Positions 43,603 through 52,858 of a stretch of 64,000 nt of DNA are shown here, piece after piece. The stretch is from Paludibacteraceae bacterium. Lineage in GTDB: Bacteria; Bacteroidota; Bacteroidia; Bacteroidales; Paludibacteraceae. The translations under genes and the position numbers were made by a program. Location: NCBI GenBank assembly GCA_024401555.1, contig JAKSKV010000001.1, positions 166,409-230,408 of the forward strand, read 5' to 3'. Within the stretch, counting starts at the first letter, position 1. Each line of letters opens with the position of its first letter. The notes beneath the pieces were generated by a model. That model had not been told where the DNA came from. It searched no databases and was given only the letters and a program-made list of their open reading frames with translations.

Positions 43603-46600
43603 ATGAGGAAATTTTTTAAGAGTTTATTATTATCATCAGTTCTGGCAACAGCCTCTTTTATGAACTTGTCCGCACAAGAGGCGGTTCCGTTCACAATGAC
43701 AGAGGATATTTTTAATGGAGACAATGTGGATCGAGGTGGATATATTCATATTTGGGAAGGTGGCCAAATCAGAATGTATGCCAAGGGTACATTATCCGCT
43801 GGTTGTGGTATTTGCAGTAATGATCATTATTTCACGGTAAGCATTGCTGGTGTTCCTGATCATATCATTTTCAACACTTCCGCATCTGGTGCGGCCACTG
43901 CGACAAAGGGTTGGACCTTGGAGGAGAGTGCGGATGGCTCTTCTTGGAAGCAAATTTGGAATAAGAATGCAAGAGATTGCAGCGTGGATATGGAGCTGAG
44001 CAAAACCACAAGATATGTGAGACTTCACGAAAACTTCAACTACTCTGGTTATGTGAAGAACTTCTCCATCACAGCTTGTCATTATGTGAAGTATGTGGCT
44101 AATGGTGAGGTGATCTTTACCTCTGAACCTTTGAGGAATGGCGAGGCGATCTCTTTCGCCGCACCTACCGCACCTACTGACGCGTGTCATAGCTTCGTTG
44201 GTTGGGATAAAGCTTTGCCTGCTACTATGGGTAATGAGGATGTGGTGATTACGGCTCAATATTTTGTGCCAAAATATACGGCTAACATTCAATTGTCAGA
44301 TGCGGCCAATGGCTTGGATTTGACGGATGGTGAGCAGACTTTCGTTTGCGGTGAACCAGTTGCTGTGGAGGTGCCGAAGGTTGAGGGATTCACCTTTGCG
44401 GGATGGAATCCTGCTCTTCCTGCTGTGGGCGTTTCGGAGATGGAAGGCGAGACCTATGTAGCTCAATGGACCAGAAACATTCACACCGCCTCTTTTGTTG
44501 TGGATGCCGATACCCAGAAGGTGAGTGTTGCCTATGCGGGTGAGATTCCTTCTGTTGTGGATCCTGTGAAGCGTGGATATGAGTTTGTCGAGTGGTTGCC
44601 AGCAGTTCCCGCTGCGATGCCTGATGAAGATTTGACCTTTGTCGCTCAATTCAAGAAGACTGTATTTGCGCTTAATGTGGAGGTGGATGGCAAGAACATC
44701 GCTTCCGATTCCATCTTGGCCGGAGAGACCATCGACCGCGAGAGCTACCGACCTGCCGATTCGACAGGATTCGACTTTGAGTGGACCAGTGAGGATGTGA
44801 CAACAATGCCAGAGGCTGATTTGACATTCTTGGGATCATTCGTTCGTAAAAACTACGGTTTGAAGATTTATGATGCCGATTCCATCTATGTGGATAGTAT
44901 GGTGGCTTATGCCGCTAATGTCGTTCTTTCCCAACCAGTGAAAAGAGGATATGATTTGAAGAATTGGGAGGAGGTGCCCGCTATTATGCCTGCTGAGGCT
45001 GTTGATGTGGAATTGGCATGGGAGAAGCTCTACTATCCGTTGGTGATGATGATGGGCGAGGATACCTTCTTTGTCGCTAACTACGCTTATGGTGACACCA
45101 TCGTCTATCCTGCGATGCCGGATAGTGCGAATTACGAGTGGGTGTGGGAGACTGAACTTCCTGTTGTCATGTCAGACGCGGATATGAAGATCAATGGATC
45201 ATGGAAAATCCAACAAGTATATTTCACTGCCATCAGTGAGGGTGATACCGTCGCTTATTCGGCTTACAAACCAGGAGATATGATTGATCCTGTCGTGTTG
45301 GAGGATCGTGTTGGATTCACCTTTGAAGGATGGTCGCCTGATGTGCCAGTGGTAATGGCCAATTCCGATTTCACGACTGTGGCTCAGTGGAGCAGAAACA
45401 AATATGCGTTGATCGGTATTTTGGAGGGTGACACCGTGTTCTCTGAAATGGTCGCTTATGAAGATTCCGTTGCCCTTCCTACTGTTGAGGAAAAGAGGGG
45501 ATATGACCTCGTGTATGATCAAGAAATTCCTGCTCTCATGCCAGCTGACTCGGTGGTGCTTACCGCATCTTGGGTGGCTAAACAATATCCGTTCGTTTTG
45601 AAGGATGGCGATTCTGTCATGGTGGATAGCGTGATTGCTTATGGTGCGGAGTTGTCCTTCGAGGATTTGACCAAGGAGGGTTATACTTTTGTCGGATGGA
45701 ATCCTGCCATCCCTGCTACAATGCCAGATAGCCTGTTCGCCGCTTCCGCTGAGTGGAGTGTGAATAGCTATTCACTCATCGTTACGACGGAGGAGGATAC
45801 CTTGTATGACGAGATGATTCCTTTCCAATCGGAGATCAATTTGCCTCCTTTCGTTGGCGAGGAGGGTTATACCCTTGTCTTTAAGAATCCACTCCCTGCT
45901 ACCATGCCGGCTGATTCCGTTGTGATCAACGCCTCTTGGGAGAAGAATATCTTCCCATTCATCTTGAAGGATGGTGAGATGGTTGTGGTTGATTCTTTGA
46001 TTGTCCCAGGTGATTCGCTCCAATTCGATGATTTGACCAAGACCGGTTATACATTCAACGGATGGAACCCTGCGATCCCTGCTGTGATGCCTGATACTGC
46101 CTTTGCGGCGGAGGCGATGTGGCAAGTCAACTCTTATGACTTCATCGTAATGGTGGATGACGATACGCTCTTCTCCCAGAAGTTTGAATACCAAGCGACT
46201 GTTGCGCCTGCTTTCGACGAGAAGAAGGGATACACGCTTGTGTTTGATGCGGGGTTGCCTAAGGTAATGCCTGCGGATGATGTTTTGGTTTCCGCTTCAT
46301 GGGTGGCTAATAAACATCAGTTCACTTTGAAGGATGGTGAGAATGTGATTGCTGATTCCGTGATCGCTTATGGAACCGATTTGAACTTTGAGGATTTAAC
46401 CAAGACAGGTTATACATTCAACGGATGGAACCCTGCGATTCCTGCCGCGATGCCAGACTCCGACTTTGTCGCTCAGGCAGTTTGGGGCGAGGCTCAATTC
46501 CTTTTGATTACAGTTGTTGATGGTGACTCTACAGAGCAAGCCTACGCTTATGGCGCTGACGTGATTGTTCCGACTGTTGCGGAGAAGGTGGGCTACACTT

Positions 46601-47472
46601 TCTCTTGGTTGGATGAGTTCCCTAAGGTGATGCCTGCGGAGACAGTGGTGGTGAAGGGTACCTACAGTGTAAATAGTTACCAATTCGTCGCTATCGTGGA
46701 TGGCGACACCATCAAGAACCAAACCTACAACTATGGCGAGGCGATCGAGGCGGTTGCCGATCCTGCCAAGGCTGGTTATGCGTTCAAGGGCTGGGGTGCA
46801 GCTTGGCCTGAAACGATGCCTGCCGATGATGTGACTTTGTCCGCTGAGTGGGGCTTGATGCAATATGCTTACAAGGTATCCGATGGAACTTCTCTCTTGG
46901 TGGATACTGTGTATGAGTTTGGTGCGAAGATCCTTCCATTGACTACCCCTACGAAGGAGGGACACAAGTTTGTGGGTTGGGATACCACCTACGCTGTAAT
47001 GCCTGCGGGAGATGTTACGGTGACTGCTCAATGGAGTAAATTGTCTTATACGATTACCTTGATGATGGTTTCATCCGTAAACAATGCGATGCTTGGTAAG
47101 CCAGAGCGTCTTACCTTCGAGTATGGCGAGGAGATTGCTATCAACACGCCAACCTTCGAGGGTTATACTTTCGCCGATTGGAAGAATGAACTTCCTGCTT
47201 ATATGCCAGCCAAGGGATTCGCCCTTGTCGCTTTGATGAAGCCAATTCCTCAAGTGACAGGATGTGGAGATGTCGAGTCGGCCGGTGTTGCTGTCTATGT
47301 TTCCGATAAGACTATTCACTTGGTGAATTACGATGGAGAGTTGCCTGTTAAGGTATCCGACCTCCTTGGAAATGTGGTTTACATGGGTACGGACAACGCT
47401 ATTTCAGTTGCTAAGAGTGGCATTTATGTGGTTCGTCTCCACAACAAGAGCCATAAGGTGATTGTGAAGTAG
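43603..47472 (+). CDS. Listeria-Bacteroides (InlB B) repeat surface protein with T9SS sorting domain
   Basis: 1,289 residues from the ATG at 43603. The in-frame ATG at 43528 lies in the leader terminator and gives no signal peptide at its N-terminus, so I reject it. Signal peptide RKFFKSLLLSSVLATASFMN, ending near LSAQ. An N-terminal sandwich domain (about 25-170) is followed by about 17 repeats marked by GYTFxGW and AxMPxxD patterns, in three near-identical double units toward the middle. The tail (GELPVKVSDLLGNVVYM to SGIYVVRLHNKSHKVIVK) is a type A T9SS sorting domain. It should be exported by the T9SS and anchored on the surface. Adhesion is the likely role. Confidence 0.9.
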   Translation: MRKFFKSLLLSSVLATASFMNLSAQEAVPFTMTEDIFNGDNVDRGGYIHIWEGGQIRMYAKGTLSAGCGICSNDHYFTVSIAGVPDHIIFNTSASGAATATKGWTLEESADGSSWKQIWNKNARDCSVDMELSKTTRYVRLHENFNYSGYVKNFSITACHYVKYVANGEVIFTSEPLRNGEAISFAAPTAPTDACHSFVGWDKALPATMGNEDVVITAQYFVPKYTANIQLSDAANGLDLTDGEQTFVCGEPVAVEVPKVEGFTFAGWNPALPAVGVSEMEGETYVAQWTRNIHTASFVVDADTQKVSVAYAGEIPSVVDPVKRGYEFVEWLPAVPAAMPDEDLTFVAQFKKTVFALNVEVDGKNIASDSILAGETIDRESYRPADSTGFDFEWTSEDVTTMPEADLTFLGSFVRKNYGLKIYDADSIYVDSMVAYAANVVLSQPVKRGYDLKNWEEVPAIMPAEAVDVELAWEKLYYPLVMMMGEDTFFVANYAYGDTIVYPAMPDSANYEWVWETELPVVMSDADMKINGSWKIQQVYFTAISEGDTVAYSAYKPGDMIDPVVLEDRVGFTFEGWSPDVPVVMANSDFTTVAQWSRNKYALIGILEGDTVFSEMVAYEDSVALPTVEEKRGYDLVYDQEIPALMPADSVVLTASWVAKQYPFVLKDGDSVMVDSVIAYGAELSFEDLTKEGYTFVGWNPAIPATMPDSLFAASAEWSVNSYSLIVTTEEDTLYDEMIPFQSEINLPPFVGEEGYTLVFKNPLPATMPADSVVINASWEKNIFPFILKDGEMVVVDSLIVPGDSLQFDDLTKTGYTFNGWNPAIPAVMPDTAFAAEAMWQVNSYDFIVMVDDDTLFSQKFEYQATVAPAFDEKKGYTLVFDAGLPKVMPADDVLVSASWVANKHQFTLKDGENVIADSVIAYGTDLNFEDLTKTGYTFNGWNPAIPAAMPDSDFVAQAVWGEAQFLLITVVDGDSTEQAYAYGADVIVPTVAEKVGYTFSWLDEFPKVMPAETVVVKGTYSVNSYQFVAIVDGDTIKNQTYNYGEAIEAVADPAKAGYAFKGWGAAWPETMPADDVTLSAEWGLMQYAYKVSDGTSLLVDTVYEFGAKILPLTTPTKEGHKFVGWDTTYAVMPAGDVTVTAQWSKLSYTITLMMVSSVNNAMLGKPERLTFEYGEEIAINTPTFEGYTFADWKNELPAYMPAKGFALVALMKPIPQVTGCGDVESAGVAVYVSDKTIHLVNYDGELPVKVSDLLGNVVYMGTDNAISVAKSGIYVVRLHNKSHKVIVK
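45590..46490 (+). repeat. Double-unit (about 360-base) repeats in the surface protein
   Basis: Near-identical stretches around 45600-45740, 45950-46100 and 46320-46460, spaced by about 360 bases (about 121 codons), each encode a pair of B-repeats with the GWNPAIPA motif. The last two copies share long runs of identical DNA, so duplication is recent or maintained by recombination. Confidence 0.75.
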
Positions 47473-47500
47473 TCGGTAGTACAAAACATACTTGAAAAAG

Positions 47501-47531
47501 GAAGGTCCGCGGGGTGTCTCGCGGACTTTTT
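47501..47531 (+). terminator. Terminator of the repeat surface protein gene
   Basis: GTCCGCG (47505-47511) and CGCGGAC (47520-47526) pair perfectly, followed by TTTTTC. The rest of the gap to 47690 is AT-rich and holds the susC promoter. Confidence 0.8.
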
Positions 47532-47614
47532 CTTTGTTCTCAATAGCGAAATGTTAATAATTATTCTTTATGGTATTTTTTCAAAAAAAAGGTGGGAAGT
47601 AATAATATTTAACT

Positions 47615-47622
47615 TATATTTG
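47615..47622 (+). promoter_or_regulatory. -7 element of the susCD locus
   Basis: TATATTTG, an exact -7 match, gives a leader of about 60 bases before the ATG at 47691. Confidence 0.5.
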
Positions 47623-47690
47623 CATTTGCTTTTTGTTTAATGTGAATAAATGTAAGAATATTTCAATTTGTATTAATAATAGTTTAAAAG

Positions 47691-50600
47691 ATGAGAAAAT
47701 TATTTTTGTCTTTGACGATGCTTTGTGCGGCTGGCGGCCTTTTGGGACGCGACATCTCTGGTCGTGTTGCCGATGCTAATGGCCCATTGCCTGGAGCAGA
47801 CGTCGTAGTGAAAAATTCTCCAGACAACTATGAGGTTACTGACGATGAGGGTAACTTCGAGATTTCTGTTGAGAATGGTGACGTTTTGGAGATTGTATTC
47901 TCTGGATACAAGACCAAAACAGTGAAAATCGATGCTAAGACATCAAAATTGAACATCGTCCTCGAGGAAGACGCTGAGGAGTTGGGCGAGATTGAGGTCA
48001 ACGCCGGTTACGGTAAGATGAGAAAGTCTGACGTGACAGGTGCATTGGCATCTGTAAAGGGTGATGCTTTGGCAAAGGCGAATACCGCTTCTGTTGACCA
48101 AGCATTGGCCGGTAAGGTATCTGGTGTGCGTGTCGCTTCTTCTTCTGGTCAACCAGGTGAGAGCGCAACCGTGCAAATCCGTGGTGTCTCCTCCTTGACT
48201 GGTAGCAACGATCCATTGTATGTTGTGGATGGTATGCCAATCGGTGGTGGTAAGCAAAGTTCCGGTGCTAACCCATTGGCATCAATCAACCCTAACGACA
48301 TCTTGTCTATGGAGGTTTTGAAGGATGCTTCCGCTACTGCGATCTACGGTTCACGTGCCGCAAACGGTGTCATCATGATCACCACCAAGAAGGGTGCTAT
48401 GGGTGAGGCTAACAAAGAGGAGAAGGTGAGCGTATCTTACGCTGGTCAATTCTCTGTATCTTCAGCAACTGATAAGTTGGATTTGATGAACTTGAACGAG
48501 TTCGCTTCTTACTACACAGATCCATATATCTCTTCTTGCTACAACCAAGAGGTTGATAAGAAGTTGCAAGCAGTCGCTCAATTCGGAGGCGCTGGTACTG
48601 ACTGGCAAGATGTGATGTTCCACACTGCTATCAGCCACAGCCACCAATTGTCATTGAACGGTGGTTCACAAAAGACCCAATACGCATTCTCTATGGGTTA
48701 TATGAACCAAGATGGTATCCTCATCAACACAGACTTCCAACGTTTCAACGGCCGTTTGAACATGGAGAACCAAACTAAGTCTTGGTTGAGATTGGGTATG
48801 AACATGTCTTACACTTACATCACTCAAACTAAGCAACAAGGTTTCGAGTTCGCGGATGATAACAAGTTGTCTGGTATCAGCAACGTCTCTCAAGAGGAGG
48901 CTCCATACATCCAGTCTTTGATCTCTAGCCCTGCTACCTCACCAGTTGACAACGACGGTAAGTTCGTTGAGTTGGGTGCTGAGGACCAAGAAATCAAGAT
49001 GAACCCATTGCGTAACGCTACTTACTCTCCAATCTACATGAAGAGAAGCAACGTAATCGGTCAAACATTCGCTAACATCACCTTCTTGAAGGATAAGCAA
49101 CAAGACTTCAGCTGGAGAAACGAGTTTGGTATCGACTTCTCTAACGAGAGCGAGAGCTGCTTTACTCCATCTCAAGGTCAAGCTGGTAACAAGCAACAAT
49201 TCATCGACCGCGAGAACCAATACTGGCGTTTCTGCTCAACATTGAACTACTCAAGAACTTCAACTAACAAGTTCCACAGAATGAACGCGATGTTGGGTTA
49301 CGAGGCTTGGAAGGCTACATGGGAAGGAACTACTGTCGCTAAGTCTAACTACTTGGATGACATGAGATTCATCGACAAGCAATATCAAAACACTGCTCTT
49401 GGTGAGGATGGTCCTATCTCTGGTTACAAGGGTGCGACTTCTATGATGTCAACATTCGCTCGTGTCAACTATAGCTTCAAGGATCGTTACTTGGTAACCG
49501 CAACTGGTCGTCTCGATGGTTCTTCTACCTTGGCTCCTGAGCACCGTTGGGACTTCTTCCCTTCATTCTCTTTGGCTTGGAATATCGCACAAGAGGACTT
49601 CATGAAGAAGGCTACTTCTACTAAGAAGATCAACCAATTGAAGCTTCGTGCTGGTTGGGGTCAAACTGGTAACGCTGGTTCTAACATGGCTCACGTAGGT
49701 TACTTCAAGCCTTTCAGAACTCGTGACGATAAGTTCGGTATGGTTCAAGGTACTTGGATGAACCCTGATTTGGTTTGGGAGACTAACTGGCAGCTCAACG
49801 CCGGTGTTGATGTCAGCTTCCTTAACAACCGTATCAACTTGGTATTCGATGCGTTCTACAAGCAAAACAACGACTTGATCGTTCGTGCTGAGCCAGGTCC
49901 AACATTGGGTAGTACAGCAGACGCATACCTTTACACTTCTATCCCTGATATCAACGCAGGTTCTATCAAGAACGTCGGTTTCGATGTTAACTTGACTACT
50001 ACTAACGTAAAGGTTGATGATTTGGGTGGTAACGACTTCTCTTGGAACTCTGATTTGAACATCTCTGTTGTTCGCAACGAGGTGCTTGAGTTGCAAAGCG
50101 ACTCTGCAGTATTGGAGGGTAAGAGACAATTTAAGACTTCTACTCGTACATATTGCGTCAGCAAGGTAGGTCACGCTCCAGGTATGTTCTGGGGATTCAA
50201 GACAGACGGTTTGATTCAAGACGAGGAGCAATTGGGTCTTTACAAGCGTGCTTCTAGTACAGATGTAGGTGATATCAACTATGTCGATATCAACTCTGAT
50301 GGTGTGATCGATGAGGATGATAAGACATTCATCGGTAACCCTAACCCTAAGTTTACTTTCGGTTTCGGAAACACTTTGAACTGGGGTCCTTGGTCATTGA
50401 ACATCTTCCTTTCTGGATCTTATGGCAACGACGTATATAACTTGTTGCGTTCTAAGTTGGAAGGTATGGACCGTGGTGGTGTAAACCAATTGAGAACTGT
50501 TCTTGATTGTGCCCGCGTTATGGTTGACGAGGATGGTCACAAGTATATCGAGAACTCTTCAACTAACATGCCACGTCCAAACTCAGTATCTGATGGTGGT

Positions 50601-50879
50601 AACGCTGCTAACGTAATCTCTGATCGTTATGTTGAGGATGCATCTTACTTGCGTATCCAATCTATCGGTCTCTCTTACAACGTTCCTCAAAAGTACATCC
50701 AAAAGATCAAGTTGAACAGCATGAGCGTTTCATTCAATGTTCAAAACGTTGCAACCTTCACTAAGTACTCTGGTTTGAACCCTGAGGTGCCAAGCATCAA
50801 CGCTATCAACCAAGGTATCGATATGGGAGGTTACCCATTGTCTAGATCTTATGTTGTAGGTTTGAACTTTAATTTCTAA
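47691..50879 (+). CDS. SusC/RagA-family TonB-linked outer-membrane transporter
   Basis: 1,062 residues with signal peptide RKLFLSLTMLCAAGGLLG. A carboxypeptidase-like domain (RDISGRVADANGPLPGADVV) is followed by the TonB plug with DQALAGKVSGVRVASSSGQ, VQIRGVSSL and DPLYVVDGMPIGGG, then NPNDILSMEVLKDASATAIY and a long barrel ending in YVVGLNFNF. It imports oligosaccharides or peptides together with the SusD lipoprotein encoded next. Codon use is strongly biased, implying high expression. Confidence 0.95.
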   Translation: MRKLFLSLTMLCAAGGLLGRDISGRVADANGPLPGADVVVKNSPDNYEVTDDEGNFEISVENGDVLEIVFSGYKTKTVKIDAKTSKLNIVLEEDAEELGEIEVNAGYGKMRKSDVTGALASVKGDALAKANTASVDQALAGKVSGVRVASSSGQPGESATVQIRGVSSLTGSNDPLYVVDGMPIGGGKQSSGANPLASINPNDILSMEVLKDASATAIYGSRAANGVIMITTKKGAMGEANKEEKVSVSYAGQFSVSSATDKLDLMNLNEFASYYTDPYISSCYNQEVDKKLQAVAQFGGAGTDWQDVMFHTAISHSHQLSLNGGSQKTQYAFSMGYMNQDGILINTDFQRFNGRLNMENQTKSWLRLGMNMSYTYITQTKQQGFEFADDNKLSGISNVSQEEAPYIQSLISSPATSPVDNDGKFVELGAEDQEIKMNPLRNATYSPIYMKRSNVIGQTFANITFLKDKQQDFSWRNEFGIDFSNESESCFTPSQGQAGNKQQFIDRENQYWRFCSTLNYSRTSTNKFHRMNAMLGYEAWKATWEGTTVAKSNYLDDMRFIDKQYQNTALGEDGPISGYKGATSMMSTFARVNYSFKDRYLVTATGRLDGSSTLAPEHRWDFFPSFSLAWNIAQEDFMKKATSTKKINQLKLRAGWGQTGNAGSNMAHVGYFKPFRTRDDKFGMVQGTWMNPDLVWETNWQLNAGVDVSFLNNRINLVFDAFYKQNNDLIVRAEPGPTLGSTADAYLYTSIPDINAGSIKNVGFDVNLTTTNVKVDDLGGNDFSWNSDLNISVVRNEVLELQSDSAVLEGKRQFKTSTRTYCVSKVGHAPGMFWGFKTDGLIQDEEQLGLYKRASSTDVGDINYVDINSDGVIDEDDKTFIGNPNPKFTFGFGNTLNWGPWSLNIFLSGSYGNDVYNLLRSKLEGMDRGGVNQLRTVLDCARVMVDEDGHKYIENSSTNMPRPNSVSDGGNAANVISDRYVEDASYLRIQSIGLSYNVPQKYIQKIKLNSMSVSFNVQNVATFTKYSGLNPEVPSINAINQGIDMGGYPLSRSYVVGLNFNF

Positions 50880-50898
50880 TGTTTAGCGATTTAGTAAT

Positions 50899-52839
50899 AT
50901 GAAAAATTTCAAATATAAATCATTGGTTTGGGGTTTGAGCGCATTGGCGTTCTGCTCTACGTCATGTAAGGATTTCCTCGACGTTGACGTTTACGACCAA
51001 TACAGTACGGAGTCGGTTAAGACTTTCGCGGACTGCCAATTGATGACCAGAGCTTTGTACGGTGGTCGTCTATGGACCCAGTATGAGTCAAAGTTCTCTT
51101 GGTGTGTGAACGAGGGTGTCCCTGGTATCCTTTACAATGTTCACCAAGAGGAGGGTGCGTTGTTCTTGCTTTCAATCGGTGAGGATAACCCAATCTTGAA
51201 GGAGGGATACACCTCTTTGTATTCTGGTGTCATCTCAACTGCTAACCAGATCATCGAAAAGATGGAGAGCATGGAGTCCTCTATGTCGGACAATGAAAAG
51301 AACCAAGTGATCGCTGAGGCTAAGTTGTTCAGAGCGTATGCTCACTTCTTGGCGACTGAGTACTTCGGTGAGGCTCCATTGGTATTGCACACTGGTAAGG
51401 ATATCTCTGAGAATGTAACAGTTCCTCGCGTTTCAAGAAAGGCGCTTTACGCAGCTATCGAGAAGGATTTGAAGTTCGCTGTAGAATATCTTCCTAAGAA
51501 ACCATCTGACTCTTGGAGAGTAAGCGAATATTCAGCTAAGGCACTTTTGGCTAAGTTGTACTTGACCATGGGTTCTTGCTTGAGCGATCTTCCTGGTGCT
51601 CAATATCCATTCACCGTTTCCGAGTCTGAGAGTGACGGGTATATGGATCAGGTTATTGATTTGACCACTTCTGTTATCACAGAAAGTGGTGCTGATTTTG
51701 ATACCCATGCGAATATCTTCTCTGCAGCGGGCCGTCAAAACCCATCTAAAGAGACCATCTTCGCTCTCTATTTCCCAATGGGTGAGTATGGTGAGGGTTC
51801 CGCTTACCAATCACAAATGGCTCCTGAGGAGATTTGGAGCCCAGGTTCTGGTTGGGGAAGTGGTAAGGGTATCTCTTACACCCTTTATAACTCATTCTCG
51901 AATGATGATGCCCGTAAGAAGGAGTTGTGCTTCTTCGTGGATCAGGAGTATACGACTGCTGATGGTACGCTATGCTATTATGGTCCAGATTATGCTTCGA
52001 AGGGTGAAAAGGCTCATACCAAGTCTGGTTCCGAGTTCTTGAACAGTGGTCAATGTGTGTTGAACAACGTCAAGAAGTTCATCTGGGGTGTGAACGGTAC
52101 TGCTTTGAACGACAAAGGTATGGCTGTTGACCGTCGTCTTGACATCATCCGTTTGTCTGATGTCTATATGATGCGTGCCGAGGCTAACATGGCCAAGTTG
52201 AACAAGGATGTCACTGCAAAGTGTACTGATGGAGTTGTTCTTAAAGATATCAATGACGTGTTGTCCCATCATGGTGCTCCAACCATTGATGGTATCAAGT
52301 ATTTCGATGATATGGAGAGCCGCGCTATCAAGGTGGGTGATGAGGTTACTTTCTCTGTTACCGTAGGTGAGGGAACCACTGCTGATGTGGCAGTTAAGGC
52401 TACTCAACCAATGTACCACAACTTGGTTCGTGACGACTTCATGCAACAACGTCGTAAGGAGTTCGCCATGGAGGGTCAAGCATGGTTGGATTTGAAGCGT
52501 TTGTTCTACCGTGATAAGGAGATGGCTATGAAGTTTATGGAGCAAATGGACCGCGCTATCCAGTTCTCTCAATCTCCAGAGGTTGAAGATGCTGCGATGT
52601 TCGAGAGCGAGGCTGGCTTTGCTCGTCGTCAACTCGTTCATGATTTGAACGTTGAGTTGGCTAAGCTTTATCCTGAGAATGGTTACAACGCAGGTAACGA
52701 TGAGGTGGCTGTTGACATCGCTGCGTTCGAAAGCAACAACGCATGGTTCTTGCCTATCCCTACTTCCGCAAAGACTTACTTGCAAGCAGGCGTGTTGGAT
52801 GCTTACCAAAGCGTAGTTGATGATAAGTATCAATACTAA
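50899..52839 (+). CDS. SusD/RagB-family nutrient-binding lipoprotein
   Basis: 646 residues. Lipobox FCSTSC near residue 23, then KDFLDVDVYDQYSTES, the usual SusD N-terminus. TPR-like helices (AEAKLFRAYAHFLATEYFGE, SEYSAKALLAKLYLTMGS) and the C-terminal RRKEFAMEGQAWLDLKRLF agree with the family. It forms the hinged lid over the SusC barrel on the cell surface. It follows susC by 19 bases. Confidence 0.95.
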   Translation: MKNFKYKSLVWGLSALAFCSTSCKDFLDVDVYDQYSTESVKTFADCQLMTRALYGGRLWTQYESKFSWCVNEGVPGILYNVHQEEGALFLLSIGEDNPILKEGYTSLYSGVISTANQIIEKMESMESSMSDNEKNQVIAEAKLFRAYAHFLATEYFGEAPLVLHTGKDISENVTVPRVSRKALYAAIEKDLKFAVEYLPKKPSDSWRVSEYSAKALLAKLYLTMGSCLSDLPGAQYPFTVSESESDGYMDQVIDLTTSVITESGADFDTHANIFSAAGRQNPSKETIFALYFPMGEYGEGSAYQSQMAPEEIWSPGSGWGSGKGISYTLYNSFSNDDARKKELCFFVDQEYTTADGTLCYYGPDYASKGEKAHTKSGSEFLNSGQCVLNNVKKFIWGVNGTALNDKGMAVDRRLDIIRLSDVYMMRAEANMAKLNKDVTAKCTDGVVLKDINDVLSHHGAPTIDGIKYFDDMESRAIKVGDEVTFSVTVGEGTTADVAVKATQPMYHNLVRDDFMQQRRKEFAMEGQAWLDLKRLFYRDKEMAMKFMEQMDRAIQFSQSPEVEDAAMFESEAGFARRQLVHDLNVELAKLYPENGYNAGNDEVAVDIAAFESNNAWFLPIPTSAKTYLQAGVLDAYQSVVDDKYQY

Positions 52840-52858
52840 TTTAAAAGTCTAATAAGCA

